DNA of 64,000 nt from Clostridioides difficile ATCC 9689 = DSM 1296 (GCF_001077535.1 NZ_CP011968.1:1612001-1676000), one strand, 5' to 3'. Numbered from the stretch's first letter, positions 18,326 to 27,557 are shown. The notes: generated by a model from the sequence alone, not told the origin. A program made the numbers and translations.

Positions 18326-19201
18326 ATGAGTAGTTCTATTAAGATAGAAAATTTATCTCACAGTTTTAAGAAGCAAAATATTTTTAATAATATGTCTCTA
18401 AGCTTTGAAAAAAATAAGATATATGGTTTATTAGGTAAGAATGGAGCTGGAAAAACAACATTATTAAATATAATGGTAAATCAGTTAATTCAAAATGAAG
18501 GTGAGATAGAAATATTAGGAAAGAACCCAAAAGAAGATATAAAAGTTTTGGAAGAAGTTTGTATTGTCAGGGAAAAAGAATTTTATAGTCCAGATTTTAA
18601 AGTAGGTCAGATATTTGAATTTTCTTCTAGTTTTTATAAAAGTTATGATAAAGGCTTAGAAAAAGAATTATGCAAATATTTTGATTTAAATACTAAAAAA
18701 AAGTATAAACAACTGTCAAGAGGTATGAAAACTATACTTTCAAATATAATAGGTATTTGTTCTAATTCAGCTATCACCATATTTGATGAGCCAACAATTG
18801 GTTTGGATGCAGTAAATAGACAAGAGTTTTATAACATAATTTTAGATAGTTATATAAAAAATCCAAGGACAATAATAATATCAACTCATTTGATTGATGA
18901 AATAGATGATTTACTGGAGCATGTAATAATATTAAATGAGGGAAAAATTATTATAGATGAAGAAATTGATGTCATAAAACAAAAAGCTCATTATATTACT
19001 GGAAATAAAGAAGAGTTAGAAAAATTAGAATGTATAAAAAATATAAAACCTAAAAAGGCATTTGGAAATGCAGTTGCTTATTTTTACTATGGTGATTTTA
19101 GTGAAAGTGATGAAAAAATACTTAAAAATTCAAATATTGATGTAGGATACATAGGGCTACAAGATATGTTTGTTAACATGACTAAGAAGGAGGAATTGTA
19201 A
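18326..19201 (+). CDS. ABC transporter ATP-binding protein (YtrB-like)
   Basis: A 291-residue ATPase with Walker A GLLGKNGAGKTTLL, a diverged signature LSRGMKTI in place of LSGGQ, Walker B AITIFDEPTIGLDA and H-loop IISTHLIDEI. The C-terminal 80 residues extend beyond the core, as in exporters of the YtrB/BcrA class. It is coupled to the GntR regulator (4-base gap) and to the permease gene (stop immediately followed by the next start). Substrate is unknown; antibiotic or lipid-II-binding peptide response is usual for such operons. Confidence 0.88.
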   Translation: MSSSIKIENLSHSFKKQNIFNNMSLSFEKNKIYGLLGKNGAGKTTLLNIMVNQLIQNEGEIEILGKNPKEDIKVLEEVCIVREKEFYSPDFKVGQIFEFSSSFYKSYDKGLEKELCKYFDLNTKKKYKQLSRGMKTILSNIIGICSNSAITIFDEPTIGLDAVNRQEFYNIILDSYIKNPRTIIISTHLIDEIDDLLEHVIILNEGKIIIDEEIDVIKQKAHYITGNKEELEKLECIKNIKPKKAFGNAVAYFYYGDFSESDEKILKNSNIDVGYIGLQDMFVNMTKKEEL

Positions 19202-19996
19202 TTGAATGAATTAAAGCCATATATAAAATTTTTTAATAAAAATACTAAATTGTATATAATTATATTTATGATTGTGGGAATTGTTATGAATATTTTGCCA
19301 GTGTTTATTCTCAAGATTTTTGGAGAAGCATCTAAAACTAATTTATCCACGATTGTGAATCCTATTTTAACATATATAACTATACTGCTATTTGTGTATG
19401 GAGTAAATATAGCAAATAAAGACTTTTCAGGAGCTTTAAGTATAAGAGCAGATAGAAAAAGTTGTATAAAAGCTATTGTCATAGATTTAATTATTTTAAG
19501 CTTTGTGATTTCTATTTTAGGTATAGTTTTGATTTTTTTATCGAAGTTATTTATAGAAATTATAACAGGTTACAGTATAGAACTATCAGTTTTACTAAAG
19601 AGAGATATGATTTGGACATCTATATCAGCACTGATAGATCCTTCAACATCAAGTATGCCACTAACTTATTTAAATTATTTTGTACAAATATGTATAAATG
19701 AAATATGTATAGGTTTTATAGGAGTGTTACTTGGAGCTTTTACATATAGAGTTAGAAAAGTTACTAGTATTACTATATTGATAGGATTACCGATATTAAT
19801 GGTAATTTATATAGTTAATTTTGCAACTAAAAATATGCATAAAATGCTACTGTATTTAGAAAAAATTATTTATTCATTTCAGAATCCTTTTATTTTATTT
19901 GGAACAAAGGTAGGAATTATAGTTATTTGCATAATATTTATAATTTTATTACTTAGAAAAGCACCAATTAAAGAGTATGCAAATGACTTATTATAA
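19202..19996 (+). CDS. ABC transporter permease of the GntR operon
   Basis: A 264-residue membrane protein with six predicted hydrophobic segments (for example YIIIFMIVGIVMNILPVFIL near the N-terminus and GIIVICIIFIILLL at the end). The start is TTG at 19202, directly after the stop of the ATPase gene and eight bases behind AGGAGG. It is the partner of the ATPase upstream. No family-specific residues identify the substrate. Confidence 0.82.
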   Translation: MNELKPYIKFFNKNTKLYIIIFMIVGIVMNILPVFILKIFGEASKTNLSTIVNPILTYITILLFVYGVNIANKDFSGALSIRADRKSCIKAIVIDLIILSFVISILGIVLIFLSKLFIEIITGYSIELSVLLKRDMIWTSISALIDPSTSSMPLTYLNYFVQICINEICIGFIGVLLGAFTYRVRKVTSITILIGLPILMVIYIVNFATKNMHKMLLYLEKIIYSFQNPFILFGTKVGIIVICIIFIILLLRKAPIKEYANDLL

Positions 19997-20004
19997 CTAA
20001 AATA

Positions 20005-20053
20005 AAACCTGCTTAAAAATCAAATTTGTAAATTTGTATTTTAAAGCAGGTTT
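20005..20053. terminator. bidirectional terminator between the ABC operon and the MATE gene
   Basis: AAACCTGCTT (20005-20014) pairs with AAGCAGGTTT (20044-20053), with A- and T-rich inner bases extending the stem. Confidence 0.8.
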
Positions 20054-20090
20054 ATTAGTTTTAATAAATGTTGATTTTAAGTATTAATTT

Positions 20091-21416
20091 TTAATACTTA
20101 TATCTACATTTATATTTTTTTATAAATAGAATAGATATAAATATGGTTATAACCTCAGCAAATGGAACTGTAAGCCATAATCCAGTCATGTTTAACATAG
20201 GAGGAAGAATTATGATTCCTATGATTATAAAAACAAAGGCACGACTAAAAGATATAATAGCTGAAATTTTTCCATTGTGAAATGCTGTAAAAAATCCTGA
20301 TGCAAATATATTTATACCAACAAACAAAAAAGCAAATGCAAATATTTTTAATCCTTGTAAGGCTAGTTTAAATACTGTGTTATCTGGACTTACAAAGACC
20401 CTAACAATAAATGGTGCAAATACTAAAGCAATAATAAACACTAAAAGAGAAGAAACAAATATAAATTTTAGAGAATGTTTAAATGTTTCTTTTAATTTAT
20501 CACTGTTTTCAGCACCAAAATTATAGCTTATTAATGGAGACACTCCAGCAGCGAATCCTAGATAGACTGATGTCATTAAAAAATGAGCATACAATACTAT
20601 AGTAAGAGCAGCAAGTCCATTTTCTCCTGCTAATTTTAAAGCTACTACATTAAATAAGAATGTTGTAATTCCTGTAGATAATTCTGTAACCATTTCAGAA
20701 GAACCGTTTATCATAGTATCTCTTATAAGTCTAAAATCGGTTTTTGGTTTTCTTAATTTTAGTGTAGATTTATTAGATAAGAAGTAAATAATACCTAAAA
20801 CACAAGTTAAAATAATACCTATAGCAGTTGCAACTGCAGCTCCTAAAAGACCCATTCCAAAATATTTAATAAATACATAATCCAATATTATATTTGTTAC
20901 ACCACCAATGACTGATAGAAATAAACTAAATTTAGAATTTCCATCAGTTCTTGCAAAGTACTCAAATATAAATTTTAAAATATAAAATGGTGTACATAAA
21001 ATCATAACTTTACCATAAGTTATACAATATGGTAATAACTTATCTGTTGCACCAAGCAAAATAGATATTTCTTTGATAAAGAAATATGAGATTACTGTGA
21101 ATAAAATCCCAACAATCAATGAAAACAAAACTATAAAAGAAAATGTAGAGTTGGCTTCATCCTGTCTATTTTCACCCATACGTATAGAAACGATAGCACC
21201 TCCACCAGTTGCCATCATTATTCCAAATCCACAAACAAGGTTAATTATAGGTAGTACAATATTTATACTAGCAAGAGCATCAGAACCAACTAATGTCGAT
21301 ACAAAGATGCCATCTATTATTGTGTACAAAGATATAAATATCATGGATATAATTGCAGGAGAAACAAATTTTAGAAATTCAAAAGTAGTGAATTTTCTTG
21401 TAAATAAATTTTCCAT
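20091..21416 (-). CDS. MATE-family multidrug efflux protein
   Basis: A 441-residue, 12-helix antiporter. Family features include PAIISMIFISLYTIIDGIFV in helix 1 and GFGIMMATGGGAIVSIRMGE in helix 2, and the internal repeat in the second half (FAAGVSPLISYNFGAEN). These transporters expel cationic drugs using Na+ or H+. ATG at 21416 behind AAAGGAGG. The promoter upstream has the 19-base spacer and central palindrome of MerR-activated genes (21448-21478), and the same element lies beside the MerR gene at 34705. Confidence 0.9.
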   Translation of the reverse strand: MENLFTRKFTTFEFLKFVSPAIISMIFISLYTIIDGIFVSTLVGSDALASINIVLPIINLVCGFGIMMATGGGAIVSIRMGENRQDEANSTFSFIVLFSLIVGILFTVISYFFIKEISILLGATDKLLPYCITYGKVMILCTPFYILKFIFEYFARTDGNSKFSLFLSVIGGVTNIILDYVFIKYFGMGLLGAAVATAIGIILTCVLGIIYFLSNKSTLKLRKPKTDFRLIRDTMINGSSEMVTELSTGITTFLFNVVALKLAGENGLAALTIVLYAHFLMTSVYLGFAAGVSPLISYNFGAENSDKLKETFKHSLKFIFVSSLLVFIIALVFAPFIVRVFVSPDNTVFKLALQGLKIFAFAFLFVGINIFASGFFTAFHNGKISAIISFSRAFVFIIIGIIILPPMLNMTGLWLTVPFAEVITIFISILFIKKYKCRYKY

Positions 21417-21447
21417 AAATTTTACCTCCTTTTATTACTCTCTATAT

Positions 21448-21478
21448 ATAATAAGCTATATAGTAACTATATAGTCAA
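21448..21478 (-). promoter_or_regulatory. MerR-type promoter of the MATE gene
   Basis: On the minus strand TTGACT (21478-21473), a 19-base spacer and TATTAT (21453-21448). Between and overlapping them is the perfect 19-bp palindrome CTATATAGTAACTATATAG (21456-21474). The overlong spacer with a centred dyad is the hallmark of MerR-family activation. Confidence 0.75.
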
Positions 21479-21804
21479 GAAAAATTTTATTTATACGATA
21501 AACAGCTTAAAATCAACAAAAAATCATATTAAGATAAATTAGTATAATGCTAATTAATAAACTTATATTAGTAAAATCTAACTGTTTCTTAAGAAAATCT
21601 TTAGAAATATATGTATATAATCTTAAGATTTACAAGCTATTATATATATATAAGATTTTGTCTGAAAAGAAATAGATTTTAACTGTATATCTTTTTTTAA
21701 ATTAGCTCTTATTTATTAAATATAATTACTTTAATATAGAAGATAAGTTATTTTTATTTCAAGCAGCGATTTTATATACTATATAAATTCTAGGAGTGTG
21801 AGAT
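21479..21804. other. AT-rich intergenic region
   Basis: No gene is seen. It holds a 12-bp palindrome AATCTTAAGATT (21619-21630) and the upstream region of the TlpA-like gene. Confidence 0.4.
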
Positions 21805-22389
21805 ATGAAAAGGTTTTTCATAGTAGTTTTAGGATGTATTTTTGTTTTAGGTATGATTTCTGGATGTAGCAAAAAAGAATCTAAGCCAGTAGAAAAAAAC
21901 AAGAATAATAGTGAATGGTTTAGTAATTTAGATACGGAGGATGTTGATGGAAATAAGGTAACAAAAGAGATATTTTCAAATAAAGAACTTACTCTTATTA
22001 ATGTCTGGACTACTTGGTGTGGACCATGTGTGGGTGAAATGCCAGAGCTTGAAGCATTATCAAAAGAATATGAGAGTAATAATTCCAATGTAGCTATAAA
22101 GGGATTAGTTGTAGAAGTTGATAAAACTGATATGAGAACTGGTCTTTCAAATGAAGAGAAAAATTTAGTTAAAGACATTATGAAAAAGTCAGATGCAACT
22201 TACCAACAATTGACTGTATCTGAAGAACTTAAAAAAACTGATTTTAAAAGAGTTATGGAGTTTCCAACAACTTATTTTGTAGACAAGAAAGGAAACTTTG
22301 TGGGTGAGAAGGTTGTAGGTGCAAATAGTAAGGAAGATTGGAAAAAAATTATAGATGAAAGACTAAAAATGGTAAAAGCCAATGAGTAA
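21805..22389 (+). CDS. TlpA-like thiol-disulfide lipoprotein (redoxin)
   Basis: A 194-residue lipoprotein: signal peptide with lipobox MISGC (Cys21), then a thioredoxin fold with the active site WTTWCGPCVGEMPE (CXXC about residues 73-76) and the cis-proline loop EFPTTYFVDKKGN. It acts on the outer face of the membrane as a thiol-disulfide reductant or oxidant. ATG at 21805, GTGTGAG upstream. The next two genes encode a tiny CXXC membrane protein and a NapH-like iron-sulfur membrane protein, so electrons may be passed outward to this protein (inference). Confidence 0.9.
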   Translation: MKRFFIVVLGCIFVLGMISGCSKKESKPVEKNKNNSEWFSNLDTEDVDGNKVTKEIFSNKELTLINVWTTWCGPCVGEMPELEALSKEYESNNSNVAIKGLVVEVDKTDMRTGLSNEEKNLVKDIMKKSDATYQQLTVSEELKKTDFKRVMEFPTTYFVDKKGNFVGEKVVGANSKEDWKKIIDERLKMVKANE

Positions 22390-22531
22390 TTTTATTAAAG
22401 ATAATAAAAAAGGCATTTCTATTATTGCAATTAGTATTATATTTATTGCATTAGGTACATATCGTGGAGAAACAAATACAGTATTAACTAAAGCAATTAT
22501 GATTTGTCTTGAGTGTATTGGTATTGGTTAG
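22382..22531 (+). CDS. 49-residue CXXC membrane protein (CD1871A-like family)
   Basis: A small frame overlapping the end of the redoxin gene by 8 bases. It begins MSNFIKDNKKG, has one hydrophobic helix (ISIIAISIIFIALGTYRGE) and ends ICLECIGIG, giving a CXXC motif near the C-terminus. The YRGE segment and CLECIGIG ending fit what I recall of the CD1871A CXXC family, which is found beside redoxin and NapH-like genes. GGTAAAAGCC lies upstream, so translation is probably coupled to the redoxin gene. The iron-sulfur gene starts 11 bases after its stop. Confidence 0.8.
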   Translation: MSNFIKDNKKGISIIAISIIFIALGTYRGETNTVLTKAIMICLECIGIG

Positions 22532-22541
22532 GAGAAGAGGA

Positions 22542-23441
22542 ATGAAGTTATTATCTAAAGTAAATAATAATATAAGACTTATTACTCAAGTTGCATTTAC
22601 AGCATTAACAAATGGATATGTAAATGGATTTTTAGAAGGAACTATATATGGAGGAGAAAGTAAAAAATTATGTGTACCTGGATTGAATTGTTATTCATGT
22701 CCAGGTGCACTTGGAGCATGTCCAATAGGTTCATTACAAGCAGTTTTATCAAGCAGAGAGTATAAATTCTCATTTTATGTTGTTGGTTTTTTAATGGCAT
22801 TTGGTGCTTTTTTTGGCAGATTTGTTTGTGGTTGGCTTTGTCCCTTTGGACTTGTACAAGATTTACTACATAAAGTACCCTTTCCAGTAAAGATAAAAAA
22901 AGTTTATGGTGATAAATATCTAAAATATCTAAAGTATATAGTCTTAATAATGTTTGTAATTATTTTGCCAGTTGCTATTGTAAATGTAGCAGGGGGTGGA
23001 AATCCTTGGTTTTGTAAATGGATTTGCCCTTCAGGAACACTTTTGGGAGGAATACCACTTATTTTAGGAAATGAGAATTTAAGAGAATCAATAGGATTTT
23101 TATTTAGCTGGAAGTTAAGTATTTTGCTATTGATATTATTGATGTCAATCATTACTTATAGGCCATTTTGCAAGTATATATGCCCTTTAGGAGCAATCTA
23201 TGGTTTTTTTAATCCTATTTCAATATATAGATTTAAAATTGATAAAGATAAATGTACAAATTGTACAGCATGTCAAACAAAATGTAAGCTTGATATACCA
23301 ATATATAAAGATGTAAATAGTCCAGACTGTATTAGGTGTGGTGAATGTATAAAAGTTTGTCCACAAAATGCAATTACTACAACTTTTTCAAAAGATAAAA
23401 AAGAGAATAATATTTGTGCAAAAAAGTATAGGGGGATATAA
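22542..23441 (+). CDS. NapH/CcoG-like polyferredoxin membrane protein
   Basis: A 299-residue membrane protein with about five helices and many cysteines. CYSCPGALGACPIGS lies near the N-terminus, then the membrane-anchored CX3CP motifs FVCGWLCPFG, WFCKWICPSG and FCKYICPLG. A C-terminal double 4Fe-4S ferredoxin domain follows (CTNCTACQTKC and CIRCGECIKVCP). Such proteins move electrons between the membrane and cytoplasmic ferredoxin-like donors. I chose the ATG at 22542, behind AGGAGAAGAGG. It forms an operon with the TlpA-like lipoprotein and the CXXC peptide upstream. Confidence 0.88.
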   Translation: MKLLSKVNNNIRLITQVAFTALTNGYVNGFLEGTIYGGESKKLCVPGLNCYSCPGALGACPIGSLQAVLSSREYKFSFYVVGFLMAFGAFFGRFVCGWLCPFGLVQDLLHKVPFPVKIKKVYGDKYLKYLKYIVLIMFVIILPVAIVNVAGGGNPWFCKWICPSGTLLGGIPLILGNENLRESIGFLFSWKLSILLLILLMSIITYRPFCKYICPLGAIYGFFNPISIYRFKIDKDKCTNCTACQTKCKLDIPIYKDVNSPDCIRCGECIKVCPQNAITTTFSKDKKENNICAKKYRGI

Positions 23442-23445
23442 TTTA

Positions 23446-24015
23446 ATGAAGAAATTTATTATATGTATTATAATGTTTGCAATATCAGTACTGGTGTTAG
23501 CTGGTTGTACTAATGATAATAAGATAAAAAATGAAGTGGATAGTATGTTTAATTCAATAAAAACACAAGATGCAGATACTGTTGATAAGTATTTCCCAAA
23601 ATCAGGGTTAGGTAATCTTATATACGAAGATAAAGAAGGATTTAAAATGTATTCTAAAAATATGACTTGGGAAATTTCAGATATAAAGAATAATAAGGAT
23701 AAAGTGACTGTAGATTTAAAAATTAACAATACTGATATGGTTTCTATTTTAAAAAAGAATCCTCCTAAACTAGGAGAAATGATGCCAAATCCAACTATGA
23801 AAGATATTGATTCTGCAAAGAAAAAAGAATTTAATATTACATTAGAGCTTGTTAAATCTGGTGATAATTATGTTTGTAAAGTTAATCAAGAATCTGCAAT
23901 GAAATTATTAAATGTGATTACAGGAGGTGGTATAGATTATCTAGCTGACTATAATAAAGATTATTATAAACAGCTTGATGAAGAACAAAAAAATTATGAA
24001 AATAAAAATAGTTAG
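23446..24015 (+). CDS. putative lipoprotein, last gene of the redox operon
   Basis: A 189-residue protein with a lipoprotein signal peptide (MKKFIICIIMFAISVLVLAG followed by Cys21). The mature part shows no cysteine pair. It resembles small NTF2-like or DUF4878/5105-type extracytoplasmic domains in layout (EVDSMFNSIKTQDADTVDKY, then strands), but I do not recognise a firm family. The ATG at 23446 follows GGGGGATA and lies four bases after the stop of the polyferredoxin gene, so it is in the same operon. Confidence 0.75.
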   Translation: MKKFIICIIMFAISVLVLAGCTNDNKIKNEVDSMFNSIKTQDADTVDKYFPKSGLGNLIYEDKEGFKMYSKNMTWEISDIKNNKDKVTVDLKINNTDMVSILKKNPPKLGEMMPNPTMKDIDSAKKKEFNITLELVKSGDNYVCKVNQESAMKLLNVITGGGIDYLADYNKDYYKQLDEEQKNYENKNS

Positions 24016-24072
24016 TAATATATATGAAAATCGGAGCAATTAATAATATAGAAACACAAATTAAAAGAATAT

Positions 24073-24125
24073 AAAAGTGGTAGAATGAAAGTCTTGTAGA
24101 AGCTTTTATTCTACCACTTTTAGAA
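24073..24125. terminator. terminator of the redox operon (bidirectional)
   Basis: AAAAGTGGTAGAAT (24073-24086) pairs perfectly with ATTCTACCACTTTT (24108-24121). Confidence 0.88.
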
Positions 24126-24181
24126 ATAAGTTATTTCATATGATTTTATTATTTATAGAGCTATTTACATGTATGTATATT

Positions 24182-24829
24182 TTATAGACCAAGATTTTCT
24201 CCTACCAATATTACCTTTATTTTTTTTGCTGGACGACTGATTCTTGTAGTAACCATGTATGCACAAATGCTTTCAGGACTTGTGCAATCTATACAACTTC
24301 CATTAATATAGCATGGTGTATTGACATCTTGAAAACGCTGAACAACTGCTGGAGATGCAATTGTTCTAGTTCTTTGTATTGCATCATCAATGTTTTTTAC
24401 AATTTTATTCATACCAGCTACAACTATAACATTTTTTGGACCAAATATCATTGCAGCTACACGATTGCCATTTCCATCAATATTAAAGAGTTGTCCATCT
24501 TCACTAATTGCATTGCTACTCATCAAAAAAGTATCGCATAGAAGTGCTTGACGCATAATTTCAGTTCTTTCTTCTGGAGTTTTTGCTAAATCTCTATCAA
24601 TAACTTTAAATCCTTTCTCTCTAACAGCAGTTTGTACGCCCATTTCTTTAAGTGTTTCAGATCCTCCCCATGATACTACATGATTTTGAGGAATTAAATC
24701 TAAAATTTGTTGCAAAGCTTCATTTCTAGTTTTACAGTAATAAGCATCAAAATAACGTTTTTTGAGTGCTGTTACAATATGAGGACCTAGCTTGTCATAT
24801 CGTTTCTCTAATGGTGTTTGTCTTATCAT
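24182..24829 (-). CDS. LUD-domain protein (LutC/YkgG-like, DUF162)
   Basis: A 215-residue protein of the LUD family: YYCKTRNEALQQILDLIP, VSWGGSETLKEMG, FLMSSNAISEDGQLFNIDGN, GPKNVIVVAGMNKIV. It ends with a cysteine cluster CYINGSCIDCTSPESIC that may bind a metal or iron-sulfur cluster. LUD proteins take part in lactate utilisation complexes, but here lutA and lutB are absent, so the substrate is open. ATG at 24829 with GGGAGTGA upstream. Single gene between two terminators. Confidence 0.85.
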   Translation of the reverse strand: MIRQTPLEKRYDKLGPHIVTALKKRYFDAYYCKTRNEALQQILDLIPQNHVVSWGGSETLKEMGVQTAVREKGFKVIDRDLAKTPEERTEIMRQALLCDTFLMSSNAISEDGQLFNIDGNGNRVAAMIFGPKNVIVVAGMNKIVKNIDDAIQRTRTIASPAVVQRFQDVNTPCYINGSCIDCTSPESICAYMVTTRISRPAKKIKVILVGENLGL

Positions 24830-25150
24830 ACTAAAATCACTCCCATATTTAAATTTTAATATTGTAACTATTATGCTAATTAAGATTATACGATATATTA
24901 TTGTATAAGGTTAATTTTATAAGTAACCTTTTCCTAAGATTACGAAAATAGTTACAATATAGTTATAACATAAATATGCGATTAGTATAAGATTTACTAT
25001 TAGTTTTTAATAAATAACTGAATAAAGAAATACCTATAAAACATAATCACTAATACTTTTTATTTAATATAAAATAAAGTTGTGGGTTATAGATGATTAT
25101 TATTTTATTTTATGAATAACTTGTTTAAATTTTATAAGTTTATAAAAAAT
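24830..25150. other. intergenic region without a recognisable gene
   Basis: AT-rich sequence between two leftward genes. Nothing beyond probable promoter sequence for the LUD gene is seen. Confidence 0.4.
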
Positions 25151-25174
25151 AAAGGTACAGTTAACTGTACCTTT
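25141..25174 (-). terminator. terminator after the DUF2935 gene
   Basis: The palindrome AAAGGTACAGTTAACTGTAC plus CTTT (25151-25174) is followed on the minus strand by TATTTTTTAT. Confidence 0.85.
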
Positions 25175-25218
25175 ATTTTATCTAAATATGCAAAGATTAT
25201 TTTAAAAGTAATTTTTAA

Positions 25219-26133
25219 TTACATGTTTTTATAACTCTCCAATATTCTAATATAATGATTTGCCTCTCTTAAAACATGGTCTGCTAAAAGTGGTAATATT
25301 ATAGATTTTATCTTACACTGTTCTATTCCTGATGCTCCTGCTTCTTTAAAATCTTTAAACTCAACAGTTTCATTTAGAGTTTCTTCTGTAATGTTCTTGA
25401 TATTAGAATCAGTCATTTCGTTTGTTTTTTCAATTAATTCATTAAATTTTATAGCAAAATCATTTGAAGTATTTATTAGTTCACCTTCTGAGGGGTCTAG
25501 TAATCCTCTCATAAACAGAGCATGTTCCATCATAATATGGTCCCAGAATAATTCTATTTCTTTAGCGTTTTTTGACTCAATATCTATTTTATTTTCAAGG
25601 TCAACTACATAAGAACGATATAAATTTGCTTCATGTATTATATGTTCAAGAAGTAGAGGGTAGTTTGATGTAAATATAGTACATGATAGTACACCATCTA
25701 AGACTCTTTCTTTAAAATTAATAAGCCCATCAAGTAATCTTATTGCATCAGAGTTAAGTTGAGCTACATAGTTCACTAAGTCTTGACCAACTTGTGGGTT
25801 TACACCACTTTGTAGATTTAATTCTCTTGTAGTGATGTTTTTGTTTATTTCTATCCCTGTAAACTCTTCTGTTTTTTGTTCTGCAACTGATGTGAGAGTA
25901 GTTACAAGCTCTTCTGAATATAATATATCAGGTCTAATTATACCATTACTAGCACTAACAGTGTATGATAATAAATCTTCAAATTGCTTTTTATAGTGGT
26001 CAGCTTCCATAGCAAGATTATAATTTTTATTTGTGAATCCTGCTTCTAAAAAAAGAGCATGCTCTTTCATAATTCTTGAAAAAAATAAATGTAATTCTAG
26101 TGATAAAATAACATATTTTTGATTATCTATCAT
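25219..26133 (-). CDS. DUF2935 protein with duplicated ferritin-like helices
   Basis: A 304-residue, mostly helical protein built of two similar halves. The first has LELHLFFSRIMKEHALFLEAGF and the second IELFWDHIMMEHALFMRGLLD. Each half has further His/Glu pairs (LLEHIIHEANLYRSYV and LLADHVLREANHYIRI). The spaced His and Glu residues suggest a di-metal site in each four-helix bundle (inference). DUF2935 proteins occur widely in Clostridia and Bacilli; their function is not settled. ATG at 26133, GGGAGGAAA upstream. Confidence 0.85.
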   Translation of the reverse strand: MIDNQKYVILSLELHLFFSRIMKEHALFLEAGFTNKNYNLAMEADHYKKQFEDLLSYTVSASNGIIRPDILYSEELVTTLTSVAEQKTEEFTGIEINKNITTRELNLQSGVNPQVGQDLVNYVAQLNSDAIRLLDGLINFKERVLDGVLSCTIFTSNYPLLLEHIIHEANLYRSYVVDLENKIDIESKNAKEIELFWDHIMMEHALFMRGLLDPSEGELINTSNDFAIKFNELIEKTNEMTDSNIKNITEETLNETVEFKDFKEAGASGIEQCKIKSIILPLLADHVLREANHYIRILESYKNM

Positions 26134-26455
26134 AATTTCCTCCCTTTAGAAAGTATCCTATTTATAATACTTTATTCGTAATATTTAAATTTATGTATAT
26201 TATAAATAAATTAACTAAATTCAATTGCTACTAATATCAACAGTTTTTATTAAGTTATGGGCGAAAAAATTATCTTACTGTGTTTCTTATTAGATATAGA
26301 TATAATGATTTAAGGTACTTGTTGGCTATTATTTATTAAGAGTACAAGTAATACTAGAAATTTTTATGAGAATTATGTAATTTATAAGTATTATTTTGAT
26401 ACAAAACAAATGTTTTTTGTAAAACAAGAACTTTTATAGCAAAAAATGAATAAAT

Positions 26456-26709
26456 ATGAAGCAAGCATAATTTTATACCACAACAATTATTAATTCTAAT
26501 AGCTGCACTTAATGTTTTAGGTATGGGATTTAAAAAGTATAAAAAATTAAGTGATAAATATATTCCATTATATTGCTTGTGCTTGGAGTAGTATTTTCTG
26601 TATAGATGTTAGGATTTAATCCAACTTCTATTTTACAGGGGATTCTATGCTGGGGTGTTTCAATTGGATTAAATTAAGTATGCAAACAATTTCAAGACAA
26701 TGATAAATA
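26456..26709 (+). pseudogene. decayed phage holin gene
   Basis: Translation across frames gives IPQQLLILIAALNVLGMGFK with KYKKLSDKYIPL, then after a frameshift near 26572 LLVLGVVFSV, stop, MLGFNPTSILQGILCWGVSI, GLN, stop, VCKQFQDND. This matches the hydrophobic phage holin pattern (two helices with a KxSDKxIP loop). At least one frameshift and two in-frame stops show that it is dead. No intact lysis or structural phage gene is nearby. Confidence 0.65.
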
Positions 26710-26902
26710 ATTGGATGTGTGATAGGAATATCAATAAAAAACATTATTAAGAAGAATTATTTTATTTATAAAATAAAACAAGTAATAAGAATAAATAAGG
26801 AGCAACTAAAATGATTTAAATATACTAGAATTAAAAAGAGAATGTAAAGTTGTCTAGTAATGGATGTAAAATATTTTAAACGATAAGCTATGAAATTGAT
26901 AT

Positions 26903-26954
26903 ATTAAAATGGGTAAGAAGAATATTATATAGGATTCTTCTTACCCATTTTAAT
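26903..26954. terminator. 21-bp perfect hairpin (bidirectional terminator)
   Basis: Arms of 21 bp (26903-26923 and 26934-26954, ATTAAAATGGGTAAGAAGAA and one T) are perfectly complementary around a 10-base loop. It separates the holin remnant from a short leftward frame. Confidence 0.8.
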
Positions 26955-26964
26955 ACATTTAATT

Positions 26965-27210
26965 TTATGCCAAACCACATTCGCATAGTAGAATCATCAC
27001 TCTATGGAGACATAACTCTACAACATCTTCTCCATATTTTTTAATAAAATCACCAATTTGAGTTTCTATGAATGAATAGTATTCTTTTAAACTAGCAATA
27101 TATGCAGTCATTATATGAACACATTCATCAATCTTATCTTTAAAGACAACTAATCCCCCTAAAAAACGAAAAATAAAAATATTCAGTAAATAGCAGATAT
27201 TATTTCACTC
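26965..27210 (-). pseudogene. short leftward gene fragment of unknown origin
   Basis: An open frame of about 80 codons ends at 26965. Its last 48 codons from an ATG at 27111 read MTAYIASLKEYYSFIETQIG, DFIKKYGEDVVELCLHRVMI, LLCECGLA. The frame has amphipathic, protein-like composition but no ribosome binding site before any start, so it is probably the 3' part of a lost gene. Family not recognised. Confidence 0.35.
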
Positions 27211-27286
27211 ATAAATCTATATAGTATGATATATTGCTTAGATATATTTTACAAGTGGATATGTAAAACTGGTTATTATAATCGCA

Positions 27287-27330
27287 AAACTGGATAAACT
27301 TTCATTCTTAAAAGAAAATTTATCCAGTTT
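27287..27330. repeat. 12-bp inverted repeat hairpin
   Basis: AAACTGGATAAA (27287-27298) pairs with TTTATCCAGTTT (27319-27330). No strong T tract follows, so its role is unclear. Confidence 0.5.
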
Positions 27331-27466
27331 AAAGTTTAATTATGAATATTTGAGTTAGTAGATATTTAATATAAATTAATATAAGTGTAATAAGAATATA
27401 CTTATATAATTATAATTAATCATACTTTTAAGGAATTTAATTTTAAAATTTTAGTTATTGTAATCT

Positions 27467-27542
27467 ATTATTTTCTAAGCAATTTATTATTTTTTAGGTA
27501 ATTTATTACTTTTTAGGTATTCTATTATTTTTTAGATATATT
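27467..27542. repeat. four-copy 19-bp tandem repeat
   Basis: Four adjacent 19-base units begin at 27467, 27486, 27505 and 27524, with consensus ATTATTTTTTAGGTAATTT. They lie 15 bases beyond the panC stop. Units differ by one to six bases. Confidence 0.85.
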
Positions 27543-27557
27543 ATATAAAATTATAGA

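Noticed and set aside
27467..27542. Tandem repeat as a small CRISPR array
   Set aside because: Units are directly adjacent with no spacers.
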